From: Aspidapion aeneum
Lineage: Eukaryota > Arthropoda > Insecta > Coleoptera > Brentidae
Direction of reading: 5' to 3'
DNA length: 64,000 bases
NCBI GenBank assembly: GCA_963576565.1
Contig: OY755047.1
Coordinates: 23,443,171 to 23,507,170 of the forward strand
Each line of letters opens with the position of its first letter. The stretch's first letter is position 1. This document shows positions 1 to 11,880 of this stretch, piece after piece. Made by a program: the position numbers and the translations under genes. The notes beneath the pieces are model-generated. The model ran no database searches, had not been told where the DNA came from, and saw only the letters and a list, made by a program, of their open reading frames with translations.

Positions 1-545
1 CTGTCTACAAGGTGCTTTAATGAACTCTTTAGAGCGAGCCAGTTCTGGTATATTTACCCAGTATTGTTGGAAGCTATTCTTCATCCATTTTAATATGGTT
101 AATTTAGTGGCGTTGTATGATATCCCCAGGGCTGGTTCGGCGCCGGAAATTTTGGCAGATGCCGCTTCCCTCGCTGCTTGGTCTGCGGCCTCATTTCCCT
201 TGTGCCCAGAATGTCCTGGTATCCATACTAATGACACATTGTTAGAGCTACGAAATGCATTCAGAGAATCCCTGCAGCTCCTTACGGTTCTCGATGAGAC
301 CCTATAGGAATCAAAAGCTCTTAGGGCTGCTTGACTGTCGGAGAAGATTTTTATTGTCCTGTTGGTTCATTCGTGGTCAGTAATCGGGCACACAGTTCAA
401 TACCTACGAGTGCGGCCTGAAATATAGTAGCTAATTGGCCAAGACTATGTGTAATTCTTGGATACTAACAACTTCAGATGCAATGCCTGATGGCATTTTG
501 GATCTGTAGATATACTAGAACCTATCGTTATTTTTCAGACAGATA
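1..545 (-). pseudogene. RNase H domain of a non-LTR retrotransposon, decayed
   Basis: Read on the minus strand, this stretch encodes an RNase H type I domain like those at the C-terminus of I/Jockey-group non-LTR retrotransposons. Visible blocks, in order: a strand ending IFQAALVGIELCA (catalytic Glu), then TIKIFSDSQAALRAL (Asp), then VSLVWIPGHSGHKGNEAADQ (His and final Asp, around positions 170-240). The E, D, H and D residues are all present, but at least one frameshift lies near 355-365 between the first two blocks, so this is not a working gene. The domain runs off the left edge of the window, where the element's 3' part would lie. The family is recognised from motifs, not from a search; the clade is not certain. 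Confidence 0.85.
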
Positions 546-1287
546 GTTTAAACTTTTTTTTCATTTGAAAGTAATTTGGTAACTTTATGCTCTCCTGTGA
601 GTTCCTGAGATTAAACTTGCCTAGTAGTAGATCTCTCTCTGCTCCGCCACTTCTGCTATTGCACTGTCTCAATTCAAAATCGATTTGTAGTATGAGAGTT
701 ACTCTCTGACATAAAATTCCATCCTTCCACTAGCGAGCAGCCCTCTACGTGCTGATGGAAGATGTCGGACAGTAACTCTCTAAAACTTGACATATTTGTT
801 AGTGCACGATTCTGCAGTTTTACATAAATATTGGAAGATATATCCACAAAACCTTGGCACTTGTTTTAAATCTTACAATCTTTAAAATGTTAACAAAAAC
901 ACAAATAATTTTAATATAAATGTTTAACTCGCTTAATCAAATAATAATGTTGTAAATATACATAATAATAATTTCATTGCTACTGCATTTAATAAATATA
1001 TTGATAATAAATTTAATTAATTGATAAATGCAATTATATTTTTAATCACTCTTTGTCAGGTAAATTAAAATCGGAAGAGCAAATTTGAAACATTAATTTT
1101 TTACCTTCATTAACTGATCAATTGAATTTTTTAGGATTAGTTTTTCGCTAGATTTACAGATTCCTTCTTTCAAAATCAATCTGAACCTTTTTTTTGTCAC
1201 TTGTGATATCAAGTTTAACAGTCTCTTTGGTATTATGTTCTCAGCCATTTTTTAAATATGTCCATTCCCTCCTTATCTTGCATTTCT
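546..1287. other. A+T-rich spacer, nothing recognised
   Basis: No coding domain, tRNA-like or inverted-repeat structure was recognised here. The part nearest 545 may still belong to the retrotransposon on the left. Confidence 0.4.
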
Positions 1288-1458
1288 TTTTCCTCATCTT
1301 CTTTTTCTTTTTCTTTTACTTTTTTCTTTTTCTTTTTCTTTTTCTTTTTCTTTTTCTTTTTCTTTTTCTTTTTCTTTTTCTTTTTCTTTTTCTTTTTCTT
1401 TTTCTTTCTCTTTTTCTTTTTCTTTTTCTTTTTCTTTTTCTTTTTCTTCCTCTTCTTC
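1288..1458. repeat. CTTTTT hexanucleotide microsatellite
   Basis: About 170 bp of near-perfect CTTTTT units on the plus strand, with a few interruptions at both ends. It produces long Lys/Glu/Arg-rich frames on the minus strand and Phe/Leu-rich frames on the plus strand. These are translations of the repeat and not genes. Confidence 0.95.
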
Positions 1459-1903
1459 GGGTCCGATAGGCTTGTAAGCACGTGGGATCATTTTGTGTAG
1501 ATCTCCATCTATAAGGAAGAGAACTGGGCATAATGATGTCCTAAATAAAAAATGGTGCTAGGTCTTTCGTTCCCGTTAATAAAATCGTTAACCGTGATGT
1601 TTGACCGCATCGCGACGAAATATTCAAAGAAGACAAGGGCTTTACAAGTGACAATAATTTTAAGATTGCTGTTGTATTTTTTTTATTTAAAAATTACTAT
1701 TGATAAAAAACTACGTCAATAGGCTTGGAAAAACCAATGCATTATACAGTGGGGAGGTGGGTATATGAAAACTCATTAAAATCCAAAGGTCCTTCCTGGA
1801 AGCTGTAACTCTCCCAATAAATTAAACATTTAATGATATTGAGTATCTGGGTTAAAATTAGCATATTCCAATCAATCGCCTAACGAAATAGGTCGAACAT
1901 AAA
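1459..1903. other. Spacer, nothing recognised
   Basis: No coding or repeat structure recognised between the microsatellite and the tandem array. Confidence 0.35.
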
Positions 1904-3860
1904 TTTTCGCTTTTGGTTCCTTATCATCGAGGTTGTAAAGCATTTTATTGTGACACTGGTAGCCTTGTATATATGAATGTGTGCTTTTTTTTTAAATTGT
2001 TGAAAAAAAAAAGAATTTTTTTCCAAAAGTATTATGTTCTTTTTAAACTTTGGCTATTTTTCTGTTTGGTCGACTTTCAGAGAAGCCATTTCGGACCAGC
2101 AGTTCCAATAGTACTTTTATTGTGCTGGTGAACATTGCGAGCTGGGACAAAATCGACAGCATGCTTGGTGGATTGTAAAGGAAACAAATTTTAAGTGCTA
2201 TGGTTGGGCTTGCATTATAGTAGCACGCACCACTTTGACTGACACAAAGGCGATAAAGATTTCTAGATCTATACTAATGGCCTTGAATAACTCAGGTAAT
2301 TATTTTTTATTAGTTTAATATTTCAAGAACATGAGAATTACTTTTTTTTTTTAAGGTAGCATGTTCTTTTTAAACGTTGGCTATTTTCAAAACAATTTTT
2401 GGTTTGTCGACACAGAAGTCATCATGGACCAGCAGATAAAATAGAATGCTTGGTGCTTTTTTTGTACTGGTTAACACTGCGGGCTGGGGCACAATCGTGA
2501 GAGTACTTAGTGACATTTAAAGGATTAACAATATGGTTCAGCTTTTATTATAGTAGCACGCATCCTTTTGATTTGAGAGTTGTTGGTTCCTTTTCATGGA
2601 GGCTATAAGAAATTTTAGATTGACACTGGTAGAATTTAATGTTTCAGTAAAATTAAGATGAATCGCTTTTTCTTAAAACATCACGTTTTCTTTAAATGTT
2701 GGCTATTATCAAAGCAATTTATGTTTTGTTGAGTGCTGAAGAGGGCAGAAATGCAAATACATACATACATGTAAATAGTAGTATACTTAGTGCTTTTATT
2801 TTGGGCTGGGGCGAAATCAACAGTGTGGTTGGTAGCTTCGAGAGGGTTACCAAATATTAAGTGCTATAACTGATCTTACCTATTAGTAGAACGAATCCCT
2901 TTTACTTGATTGTTGCTGGTTCCTTATCATAGAGGCTGTAAGGTAATTTACACTTACACTGATAGTGCTGTATATCTCAGTTATTGTGCATTATTATTTA
3001 ATAATTTATTATTTCAATATTTTAAACATTTGGCTATTTTCAAAGCAATATCCGGTTTGTCGACTTGCAGAACAAACATCATGGACCAGCAGATATATTA
3101 GTTTGCTGGGTGCTTTTGTCGTACTGCTCAACATTGCGGACTGGAGCACAATCGTCAGAGTACTTAGTGACCTTTAAAGGGTTAACAAATATTGAGTGCT
3201 ATGGTTTGGCTTACATTAAAGTACCACGGATCGTTTTGACTTGAGTGTTAGGGGTTCCTTTACATGGAGGCTATAAGGAATTCTAGATTGCTTCTTAAAG
3301 CATCATGTTTTCTTTAAACGTTGGCTATTATCAAAGCAGTTTATGTTTTGTTGACTACTAAAGATGCCAGAAATGCAAATACAGTAGTATACTTGATGAT
3401 TTTATTGAGGGCTAGGGTGAAAACGAGAGTGTGGTTGGTGGCTTCGAGAGGATTAACGAATATTAAGTGCTATGACTGATCCTAAATAATAGTAGCGCGA
3501 ACCCTTTTTACTTTAGGGTTGCTGGTTCCTTATCATCGAGGCTGTAAGAAACTTTACACTTACACTGCTAGCGTTATATATCTCAGTTAGTGTGTATTAT
3601 TTTTTAATAATTTATTGTTTCAATAAATGTATGATGAAAATCTTTTTCCAATTGTATAGCAATTTTTGATATTGTCGACCACTAGAGAAGTCACCCGAAT
3701 CAGCAGATAAAAAGTTAACAAATATTGAGCGCTATCATTGGGCTTACATTATAGTAGCAGTCAACACTTTGATTTGATTGTTACTGGTTTCTCATTAAGG
3801 AGCTTTATAAGAAGTTCTACACTAACACTGATAGCCTTGTATATCTCTGGGCTCTAAAGT
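1904..3860 (+). repeat. Diverged tandem array, ~335-bp unit, dimeric higher-order pattern
   Basis: Units begin with a box like GGTTCCTTATCATCGAGGCT near 1914, 2584, 2919, 3251, 3522 and 3784; a more decayed unit starts near 2250. Spacings are 670 (two units), 335, 332, 271 and 262 bp. Other boxes recur in each unit: TTGGCTATTTTCAAAGCAAT, GACCAGCAG, and ATAGTAGCACG before the next unit. The units at 2584 and 3251 resemble each other more than their neighbours, as do those at 2919 and 3522, so the array is an alternating A-B dimer of about 600-670 bp. No open frame spans a unit. Confidence 0.85.
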
Positions 3861-4030
3861 GCCGCTTGGTTGGAATCATATTCCAATGCCTCTTTGACTT
3901 AACTGAACCCAGTTCGTTTTGTGTGTATATGCTTGGTGATTTCTGAGAGGTAAGGGAATGTTGATTACCATTCGCTTCGTCTCACATTCTGCAGTATCAT
4001 GACATTGAATATCAACTGTTACTTTAATTA

Positions 4031-4292
4031 AAGGACTTATTATAATAAAATCAGGCAGTAATTGTGCCAGACACTATTCTGACAGTTTTGCATTATAAGA
4101 ACAGCTCTCTTCTTTCATAATTAGGCCTTTGTGTATTATAAGAGCCTGCCGCCATTATTATTGGAAAAGAAACGACTGAATTTATAAATTTAAAATTGAT
4201 ATATCAATTTTGAAAGACCGACTGTTTTCAATGTAAAACTGTCAGAATAGTGCCCGGCACTATTATTGCCTGGCTTTATTGCAATAAGTCTC
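4031..4292. mobile_element. MITE with ~60-bp terminal inverted repeats, TA target
   Basis: The left end (AAGGACTTATTATAATAAAA...) and the reverse complement of the right end (GAGACTTATTGCAATAAAGC...) match over roughly 60 bp, up to a shared CTATTCTGACAGTTTT block. TA flanks both ends (4029-4030 and 4293-4294), as expected for a Tc1/mariner-type target. The 262-bp element has no coding capacity. It shares its terminal ~20 bp with the element at 25202-25479. Confidence 0.85.
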
Positions 4293-4804
4293 TACTAATT
4301 AGCAATTTTATTTTATCCTAAATCATTAGAGATTGTCACATCAACTAAGACAGACAACAAAAAATCATAACTTTCTTTTCTGGTTTATATCAGTTAATTT
4401 TTACAATCATGCCTTGTCGGCCAAATCACTTGGCTTTATTTGTTTAGGACTCCATGTTAAATGGTTTATTTCGTGAAGTTGTATTTCTTCAATTTTAGAA
4501 ACTTTTTTCTGTGTAGTCCTGACACCACCAAAGAGGGGTAAAAATATTTTTCTTTTCTTAAAACGTGACTAAACTATCAAAAATGACGATTTTTATTTAT
4601 AAACAAAAATCTTATGCTTCTGTCTCAACGGTGAACATTTGTTTTTTCTTTCTCTGTTATATCCTGTTTAAATTCAAGAGGCGTCGGCGTCGAATTGTTA
4701 TATTGTATCGAACAGAGTTAAAGTCATGTCTTAATTTAAAAAAGCATTCTAGCACTATACTTCTGTCTATTTTTACTTTCCTACCCCGCGCAGCAGTGGC
4801 TAGA

Positions 4805-4809
<5 letters not shown>
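4293..4809. other. Spacer, nothing recognised
   Basis: No recognised feature. A 104-codon open frame at 4565-4879 runs into the TA microsatellite and has no recognisable domain, so it is not called as a gene. Confidence 0.4.

Positions 4810-4863
<54 letters not shown>
4810..4863. repeat. TA dinucleotide microsatellite
   Basis: About 27 TA units. The same repeat resumes at 5507 on the far side of the fold-back element, so the element at 4864-5506 landed inside a TA microsatellite. Confidence 0.95.
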
Positions 4864-4866
<3 letters not shown>

Positions 4867-5506
4867 TGTGTCCACATAAGTTGGCGGCATATGGGATACT
4901 TTTTTATTATTAGCTTTACGAAAAAAAGTTATTCTTCATAAAAAGTTCTGCATGGTCCAAAACCTAAAATGCAACCATCAGATGTTAAATTTTTTCAGTC
5001 ATATTACGAGGTTTGTCAAAAAATGTGATTTTTGCTTTAGAGTAAAGTACCTTTCTTTTTGACAATATCGAAAATTGTTATAAAGAAAAGATGCTTAGAA
5101 TTAAAAATACCTTTCAAATATTCAACATTGTTTATTTACATTAAAAAAATATTTTTTTTCTACATTTTCTCTGCAGTTACGTTGGAAATTTAAGTTTGCA
5201 CATTAAATAAAAAAAATATATTTTTTTAATGTAAATAAACAATGTTGAATATTTGAAAGCTATTTTTAATTCTAAACATCTTTTCTTTATAACAATTTTC
5301 GATATTGTCAAAAAGAAAGGTACTTTACTCTAGAGCAAAAATCACATTTTTTGACAAACCTCGTAATATGACTGAAAAAATTTAACATCTGATGGTTGCA
5401 TTTTAGGTTTTGGACCATGCAGAACTTGTTATGAAGAATAACTTTTATTCGTAAAGCTCATAATAAAAAAGTTTCCCATATGCCGCCAACTTACGTGGAC
5501 ACACTG
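4864..5506. mobile_element. Fold-back mariner-like MITE, ~300-bp arms
   Basis: A 643-bp element whose left ~297 bp is the near-perfect reverse complement of its right ~297 bp, around a spacer of ~50 bp near 5160-5209. The ends are CAGTGTGTCCACATAAGTTG and its inverse, flanked by TA on both sides. There is no transposase. Terminal CAG, TA target and fold-back form are typical of non-autonomous Tc1/mariner derivatives. Confidence 0.9.
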
Positions 5507-5547
5507 TATATATATATATATGAAAAATGTGTTATTTGGATGTGTAG

Positions 5548-6688
5548 CAGTGGCGGCGCGTGGTAAAAAGCTTTGGGGTTGCACACCAAAAAAAAAATTG
5601 CGGCGCAGGCATAAATTTTTTTTGAGTGCCACGCTAACTTTTTGAGGTACAATATAATTTAGAGCAAATAATTAAAAGATATTGAGATATTTAGTTAGAT
5701 ATTAGTTACCTACCTATTATTATTGTAATTATAAATAAATAATAAATGTATCATACCTAGTTAACATATATTTTCTCTTCTAATAGCAAAGATGAAAATT
5801 TAATTGCCTCTAAATATTGCACGCTAATGCTAAGAGAATTAGAAACATCCATCATTGTCATAAATACCAAATCGTCGAAATCAAAACAAACCGCCAGCCA
5901 GCGCTTGACCGATAATAGGAAGTTATCTAAGCGCGCACGACTAAAAAGTGCGCGTGAAGTGCTCTAAAATGCAACGCGAACCGTTGACGCGAGAGGCATC
6001 ACGGGGGTGCGGGCGGCATCGAGGCTAATTTTTGTATAAGCGCGGTGCCGAAGGAAGGTTCAGATTCTATGTACTGTAAAATTCTATTGGGGCATGTCGT
6101 CCTCTTTTTCTATATTTCGTAATTAGCATGCGACATAACATCCACGGTGCATAGAATTTGGTTCCAGTAGATTACTGTAAAGAATTAGATTCGAGCTTGG
6201 TTTGAACACGAATACAAACACATACATACCGGGTATTGATTTCTAGATAATATTCCAGTCTTTAGTGAATTCCTTTTGGGGTAATTATTAATTAAATTAA
6301 GCAATGATCAAAGTTTAATATTTTTTTAAGAATAATTTGGGAGTGCACGTGCAGTGAATATTAATATGGACGAAGTTTACGCTGAAATAACAGTGTTAAA
6401 CAAAATTTATGCAAAAACGAAAGATTCCAGTGAATTCACTAATAAAATGCCGGAAATAATTTACCAAATTTACTTAAAATGACTTCATTCCTGCTTTCTA
6501 TTCCTGCAACATCGGCGTTTACAGAAAGATTTTTTTCAATTATGAATTTGAAGTGGCGTGAGGAAAGAAATTTATTCTACGTTAATTTAAATGTTACATA
6601 AAATAAAGCATATGATACTTTTCTGTCAAACAAAACATTGTTAGAAGTTGAAAGAGGTGTAAAAAAATACAGTTTTTGCAAAAAATAA
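5548..6688 (+). mobile_element. Decayed hAT element: left end plus transposase remnant
   Basis: The left end CAGTGGCGGCGCGTGG at 5548 resembles the end of the hAT MITE at 17246, and a C+G-rich patch near 5900-6060 resembles that element's inner part. Downstream is the hAT transposase C-terminal region. I could not find a matching right terminal repeat or an 8-bp duplication, so the right side is probably deleted and the stated end is only the end of the transposase remnant. Confidence 0.6.
6366..6688 (+). pseudogene. hAT transposase C-terminal (dimerisation) fragment
   Basis: Two frames carry the remnant. The first opens at 6366 (MDEVYAEITVLNKIY...) and stops at about 6482. The second runs from about 6485 and contains IPATSAFTERFFSIMNLKW, the signature of the hAT C-terminal dimerisation domain (usual form: P-x-S-[SA]-x-x-x-E-R-x-F-S). 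This frame has an in-frame TAA at 6599-6601 and continues to a second TAA at 6686-6688. A frameshift plus a stop make it non-functional. The catalytic DDE core is not visible upstream. It lies inside the element whose left terminus is at 5548. Confidence 0.8.
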
Positions 6689-6884
6689 TAAGTAGAAATT
6701 GTGCCTTGCGTTTTTTTTCCATAAAATACTCTGTGTTTTTTAGGTGTACTATTTTTTTTTGTTTATATTGAAAAGTACTATATTTACTTTAAAAAAAGTT
6801 GTCAACCTTAGGAATGTCGGCCTGTCTCCTAAATCGCTAAACCGAATATTATGAAATTTTAAAATAAAATAGTATTCGAAACTG
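6689..6884. other. Spacer after hAT remnant
   Basis: No structure recognised. The right terminus of the hAT element would be expected here but is not seen. Confidence 0.35.
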
Positions 6885-7182
6885 TAACGAGCTGATTCGA
6901 TTTGAGTCAAAATCCAATGATGCTAATGACAGTTTTTTGACAGTTAAAAAATTGAGCTAACGGTTTAACGGAGCATTGCATCAATATGTGCTTTTCGGGA
7001 TGTCATAGAGCATATTTTTCTTAATAATTTGCCTTGTAACCAAAAACTTCTCAGGAGCTTTCGCTTCTGAGATATTTAGAAAAAACTGTTTTCATGGCTG
7101 ATGTAGCATGAAATTTACTTGTAGTGTGCTAATGGGTAGGAAGGTAACAGATCCGTCAGATTCATTTATTTTATTTATTCTT
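6885..7182 (+). repeat. Dispersed repeat, copy 1
   Basis: Matches the reverse complement of 18104-18400 over about 280 bp. Conserved blocks include GTTTAACGGAG.ATTG.ATCAATATG, CTGAGATATTTA.AAAAAACTG and GATCCGTCA followed by ATTTATTTTATTTATTCT. The sequence is non-coding and the origin of the family is not identified. Confidence 0.75.
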
Positions 7183-9953
7183 AATGAAAAATATTTTTGT
7201 CCATTTTTATATTGATGATTTATTGGGAGATGTTTTTTTCAAGAGGCTTATCATTCATAACTGTGTATTATTTCTCAGTATTGGTTGACATTTTATCAAA
7301 GAGGATTTTTTTTAAGGAATAATTTAAAGGGTAAAGAGGTAAAAAAAATGTGATAAAGCTAAATAACAAATGGTTGTGTTAATCTTCCTGGAAAGTTTAT
7401 ATCAACTGTGCTGTGCTGGTGGTTAATATTAGGACCGTATTTAATTAACTTCAATTGGAAATCGTAAAAGTTTATGAATTCCAAAACTGGAATTCGATAT
7501 GTTTTAAGGGCCGTAAAATGGTGCTTTTAGCATTTTTTGAGGTTTTTATCAATGAGTATATGACCCATATAGACTGGCAACGGCTACCCTTGCAACATTG
7601 AGGGGCAGATGGCGCTTAAATAAAATTTTATTCAATAGATAACAGGCTCATGAAAAAGATACATTATTATGCAGGATACAATTAATAACTTAACAAGACA
7701 AATTTAACTTAAAATGTTACTAGGCTGAGTGCCGGTAACTTTTGCGACATGGGTATTCTCTTAAGGTTGGTTTATTATTTAACATGATAATGGGCAGCTT
7801 GTGTTTTTGTCTTGTGTGTCTTATCTCTAGACAACTTTAGAATAATTATTCCATTTGATAAGTAGCTTTTTAAAATGAGGTTTATAGGAAGTAGGGCATT
7901 TAATTAGCCTTTAATATATTTTAATCTGTTAAACTTGTAAAATTAACTTTAGGTTAGGTTAGGTAAGGTTGCAGAGCACTAACTAACAACGTCAGCTGAT
8001 CTAGACATGACCTTTTGGTACCACATATACAGTAATATAGAAAATAGTAAATTAAGTACATTTGCACATAGACTACCAATTGATCTTCGACGTGCTAAAA
8101 AAGCACATATTTTCTAAATTGTATGAGATTAGAACTCGTTTATATTTTTTGAACAAGATTATTTTTTTATTAAATTGACTACACTATTCTGCGGGACAAA
8201 AATATACCCACAAACATTTTTGTCCTCATGTTTTCGAAGCCTTGAATATTTAGTCTAAGTTATTTATGTTTAACTCACAGGTGGTATAGTAATTCATAAA
8301 TCGAGATTTAAAATCAATTTATGAAAATATAAAAACAGAGTACAAAGCAAACCGAAACAGCCATGAATTTATTATAACATCAGTCTACAGTATCGAGAAC
8401 TATAAAGAATTTAAAAGTTTGAGGATCTCTTCTGCTGTTGAAAAACCACAGACGGCACAAAAAAATGTGTCAAGATAAGCCATTTCTACCATCAGAAAAA
8501 TCCTTGGGTGATTTTAAAGAAGGTTGTCAATATGATAACAATTTCAAACCTGTAAGAAGCGGTCTAGTGCAACTCAACCTCTTAAATCATCATTCAGCCA
8601 AAAAACCACTACTTTAAATACAAAATGTGCGTTCACGTTTCAAATTTGTTGTATCATGCTCACTGGACAATGTATGTATAAAACTCATTTTTAGTTTCGA
8701 ATCAAAGTATAAACTGTTTCGAAGTGATTATGTATGACATGTGAGACGACATCAACACTTCGAAGCAGATAAACTTTAATTCGTCGCCAAAAAGAGTATT
8801 TTTCCAATCTTTGGCAGTCCATTGAGCATGATTAACTATGAATTTGAACTGAGAACGTACATTTTTTACTTGACTGGATGATTTAACAGGTTTAGTAAAA
8901 CTAAACGCCTTTTTAAAATTATGAAATATTTGTCAAAGTGCTTCTTTCAATCCTACCAAGAGTTTTGTTGGTGGTAAAAATAAGTTATCTTTACACATTA
9001 TTTTAATATGACGATTAAGTTTGTTAGATGCTTTCCTTTGACGTCAGGTGATTCTCAGCGGCGGTACAGATCTCATAAATAAAAAAAAGTTTAGATTGTT
9101 CACGGAGCAAACAATTATACTTTAATTGGTAGTGTCTAAAAGTAAAAGCTCTATTACAGGTAATGTTTCGATTACTTTGGGAAATTTGCACTGGTATCTT
9201 TAGTAAGTCATTATCAGTTTAGATTATAATTCGCAAATAAAAAGAACATTTAATTTGCAAATGTGGTATTTTACAAGCTTCTAGTTAGCTTATAAAAATC
9301 AACTATTTCTTACTTTACACTACAAGCTCTAAGAACGTGATTTGAATTGTAAATTTTGTTTCCTTAAAATCCTGAGTCAGCTTCAGGCAGGGTTAGCAAA
9401 ACAAATATAGATTTCACATTTCTAAAGGGCAAATCAAATCGGGACTTTGCTAACACTAAAACCTTAACAACGACCCATTTAATTGCGGGTGAAATAAGGC
9501 CTAAACTTCAGTGCTTACGGAAATTGCACACCGTAAATCACTCTATAATATATTTTGTATGTGTTTATGTTTAGCATCTTCGAGTAGATTTCGTTAAACG
9601 CTATTAAAATTTGGGTAATAACGCTTTTCATGCCATGCCGTTCTTTCACACGTTACTAACCGTCGCGTAATAATGCCCGGTTAAACCGCGTGAAAGGATG
9701 TGCGTGTATGGGCTGCTAGTAGAAACGGTCTTTCACACCGTGTGATTTGTTTTGGGTAACTGCATTATGCTAGAAATGCACGGCAAGGAGGGAGAAAAGG
9801 TTAAATAAAACAATAAGTCGACACTCCGATGCACAGACAAAGAGATTTTTGAATTTATATGAAATTTTATGTTTTTTTTTTGTGGCCATAAAGAGATATG
9901 TATTCATAAAATCTTTATATTTTTACGAGTCCTTTCCGGAATTGCGTATTGTA
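7183..9953. other. 2.8 kb of A+T-rich sequence, nothing recognised
   Basis: No open frame with a recognisable domain and no clear repeat was found. Near 9640-9750 there are three CTTTCAC-type boxes, two of them inverted around a CGGTT/AACCG stem, which could be the degenerate end of an unknown element. I do not call it as one. Confidence 0.35.
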
Positions 9954-10740
9954 CAGGGTGATTTTCGATGATTTTTGACGGTTTTAGGGTTATTTCTAGC
10001 CGAGATAGACAAAACCTATGAATATTTAATTTAGGTCTAAAATGCTGTTTTATAGTTTTTTTTTAAAAGAAAATCCAACTGTCAAACTGAATTTTATCTC
10101 TTAGTTTTAGTTTTTGAGATATTACATAAAATCATTATTTCTTTATGGAAAGAGCCATTTATTTCTTTATATTATTTGTATTTTTTATATTTTTATTTTT
10201 ATTTTCTTATGTAATTTAATAACTGGGCTTAAAATATTTTAAAATAATGAAATTAAGAAAATATTTAAAATTAAAAAACTGCCTAAGAAATAAATAGTTA
10301 TCTATATAAAAAACAATAAAAATTTTTAAATAGTAACATATTGAGTGCCACACTCGTTATTTTAAAGGAAATCTTACTCTAGTTTCAAAAATCGAATAAC
10401 AATAGGGTAATTCAATAAGAAAAATACCAACTTTATGTAATATCTCAAAAACTAATAGTGACAGATGAAATTCAGTTTAACAGAGCAGATTCTTTATTCA
10501 AAAATCTATAAATAACCAATATACATCAAAATTAAATGTTTATAAATAAAAAAGTTATATGCCACCTTACATGCGGGCTTCTTAAAATCCCCTAGTAGTT
10601 GAAAAACTATGAGGCCTATCAAGAGGCTATTTTGATATTTGAAGACGTCTCGAAAATGAAACCCAAGACGTGTCTACTCGTTTTTATGTGTCTCGACTAG
10701 AAATCCCTAAACCCCCCAAAAAACATTGAATTTGGCCCTG
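9954..10740. mobile_element. Degenerate fold-back mariner-like MITE
   Basis: The left end is CAGGGTGATTTTCGATG; the right end reads as a diverged inverse ending ATTTGGCCCTG. TA flanks both sides (9952-9953 and 10741-10742). Internal blocks also pair: AGTTTTTGAGATATTACATAAA near 10111 is inverted near 10430. The 787-bp element is non-coding and older than the other fold-backs, judging by the number of mismatches. Confidence 0.7.
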
Positions 10741-10742
10741 TA

Positions 10743-11369
10743 CACTAACCCACTTTTTTATATGTTCTTATTTTCCCCACATTTGTAGTTTTTGGCTCAT
10801 AAATATATATTTTTCGGCGTGTGAATGCGAATTATAAAAAGCAGGATAAAATTTCTGTTGGAGCCAATGCCTCATTTTCAAATATAGGGACTTTATTTTT
10901 GGTAGGCTTCGACGAGGCCTAGCCCATCGTTAATTAAATTACTCCACTCTTGCAGGTAAACAAAGGGTGCATGGGGACTTTTAGTGTGGTTTGGCGGTAA
11001 GCAGGGATTAATAGAACTTAGAAATTTACCTGGGCAACACACAGCCTAGCCACACTAAAGGCACTCAGCGCGCCGACGATTGCTGGAAGAATACGCAGAA
11101 GTACTGGAGACCCTAAGCGATGTCAAACGCGTGATGCTTGTTAGATTCTGGTTCATACAGGGGCACTGTCTAACCAAAAAACTCCTGGGAAACAGCAAGA
11201 GGTTACTGTCAGGACCAGAGAATTCGTATACCGTTCAAAAACAACCAGGGGACGGACACGAACAGACGTTGAACTCCGGATAGATATTCTAACTTGATAT
11301 AACCTGTTGATCGAGTACATGACATGAATCGGAGTAGAGGTAGCCCTAACTGTTTAGCCTCTGGACAGA
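10743..11369. other. Unassigned sequence, right half relatively G+C-rich
   Basis: From about 10950 the composition rises in G+C and stays so to about 12100, which suggests that it belongs to the same non-LTR element as the RNase H domain that follows. No domain could be named. A 67-codon frame at 11080-11283 is unrecognised. Confidence 0.35.
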
Positions 11370-11880
11370 AAGAAAAGATATTAATCCAGGACATGAGGGC
11401 ATTCTTGGACACGAGGACGCTGACCAACTAGCTCGAATGGGGTCATAATGGGCTGATCCAATGAGGCCGGAACCCCTGGTAGGCATCGCAGAGTGTCTTG
11501 CCATAACGACCCTAAAATGTGACTTGAAAGACGCTCTCAGGCGCTCTGGGAAGACACGGACGGAATGAGGCAGGCCAAACTCCTTATCGGAAAGGTGAGC
11601 GCCTCCAGAGCGAGGTCTTTTCTCACACTCGGGAAAGAAGAAATAATACTGGCGGCAGAGCTCTTGACAGGACACAGTCGCCTTAATAAACGTTGAAGAT
11701 TCGGAGTGTGGTTGGCGTATAGAGGACGTATCCTAACCGAGCACCCTGCACTCGCAGCGATAAGACTGTCGCTTTTGGGAAGCTGTGTGCTTAACCCTGG
11801 CGATTTCAGAAAGCTTCAGCCCAGAAAAATCTGCTCCTCTGCCAAGGCGGCGGGTGTTCAGGGCTGACACAATAGATAGT
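11370..11880 (+). pseudogene. RNase H and C-terminal tail of a non-LTR retrotransposon
   Basis: The plus strand encodes PGHEGILGHEDADQLARMGS near 11385-11446, the His/Asp part of an RNase H domain. A frameshifted tail follows: SASRARSFLTLGKEEIILA then AELLTGHSRLNK (the TGH-x-x-L motif typical of these C-termini, 11588-11690), and ILTEHPALAAIRLSLLGS near 11730. Stops (for example right after the first block) and frameshifts show decay. Its G+C content is higher than the surroundings. The reverse transcriptase domain is not seen upstream, so the copy is probably 5'-truncated or badly decayed. Confidence 0.75.

Noticed and set aside
1194..1531. Several 65-91 codon frames rich in Lys/Glu/Arg or Phe/Leu
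   Set aside because: They are translations of the CTTTTT microsatellite in different frames.
9630..9760. CTTTCAC/GTGAAAG boxes as ends of a DNA transposon
   Set aside because: Boxes are too short and their spacing does not define an element or target duplication.
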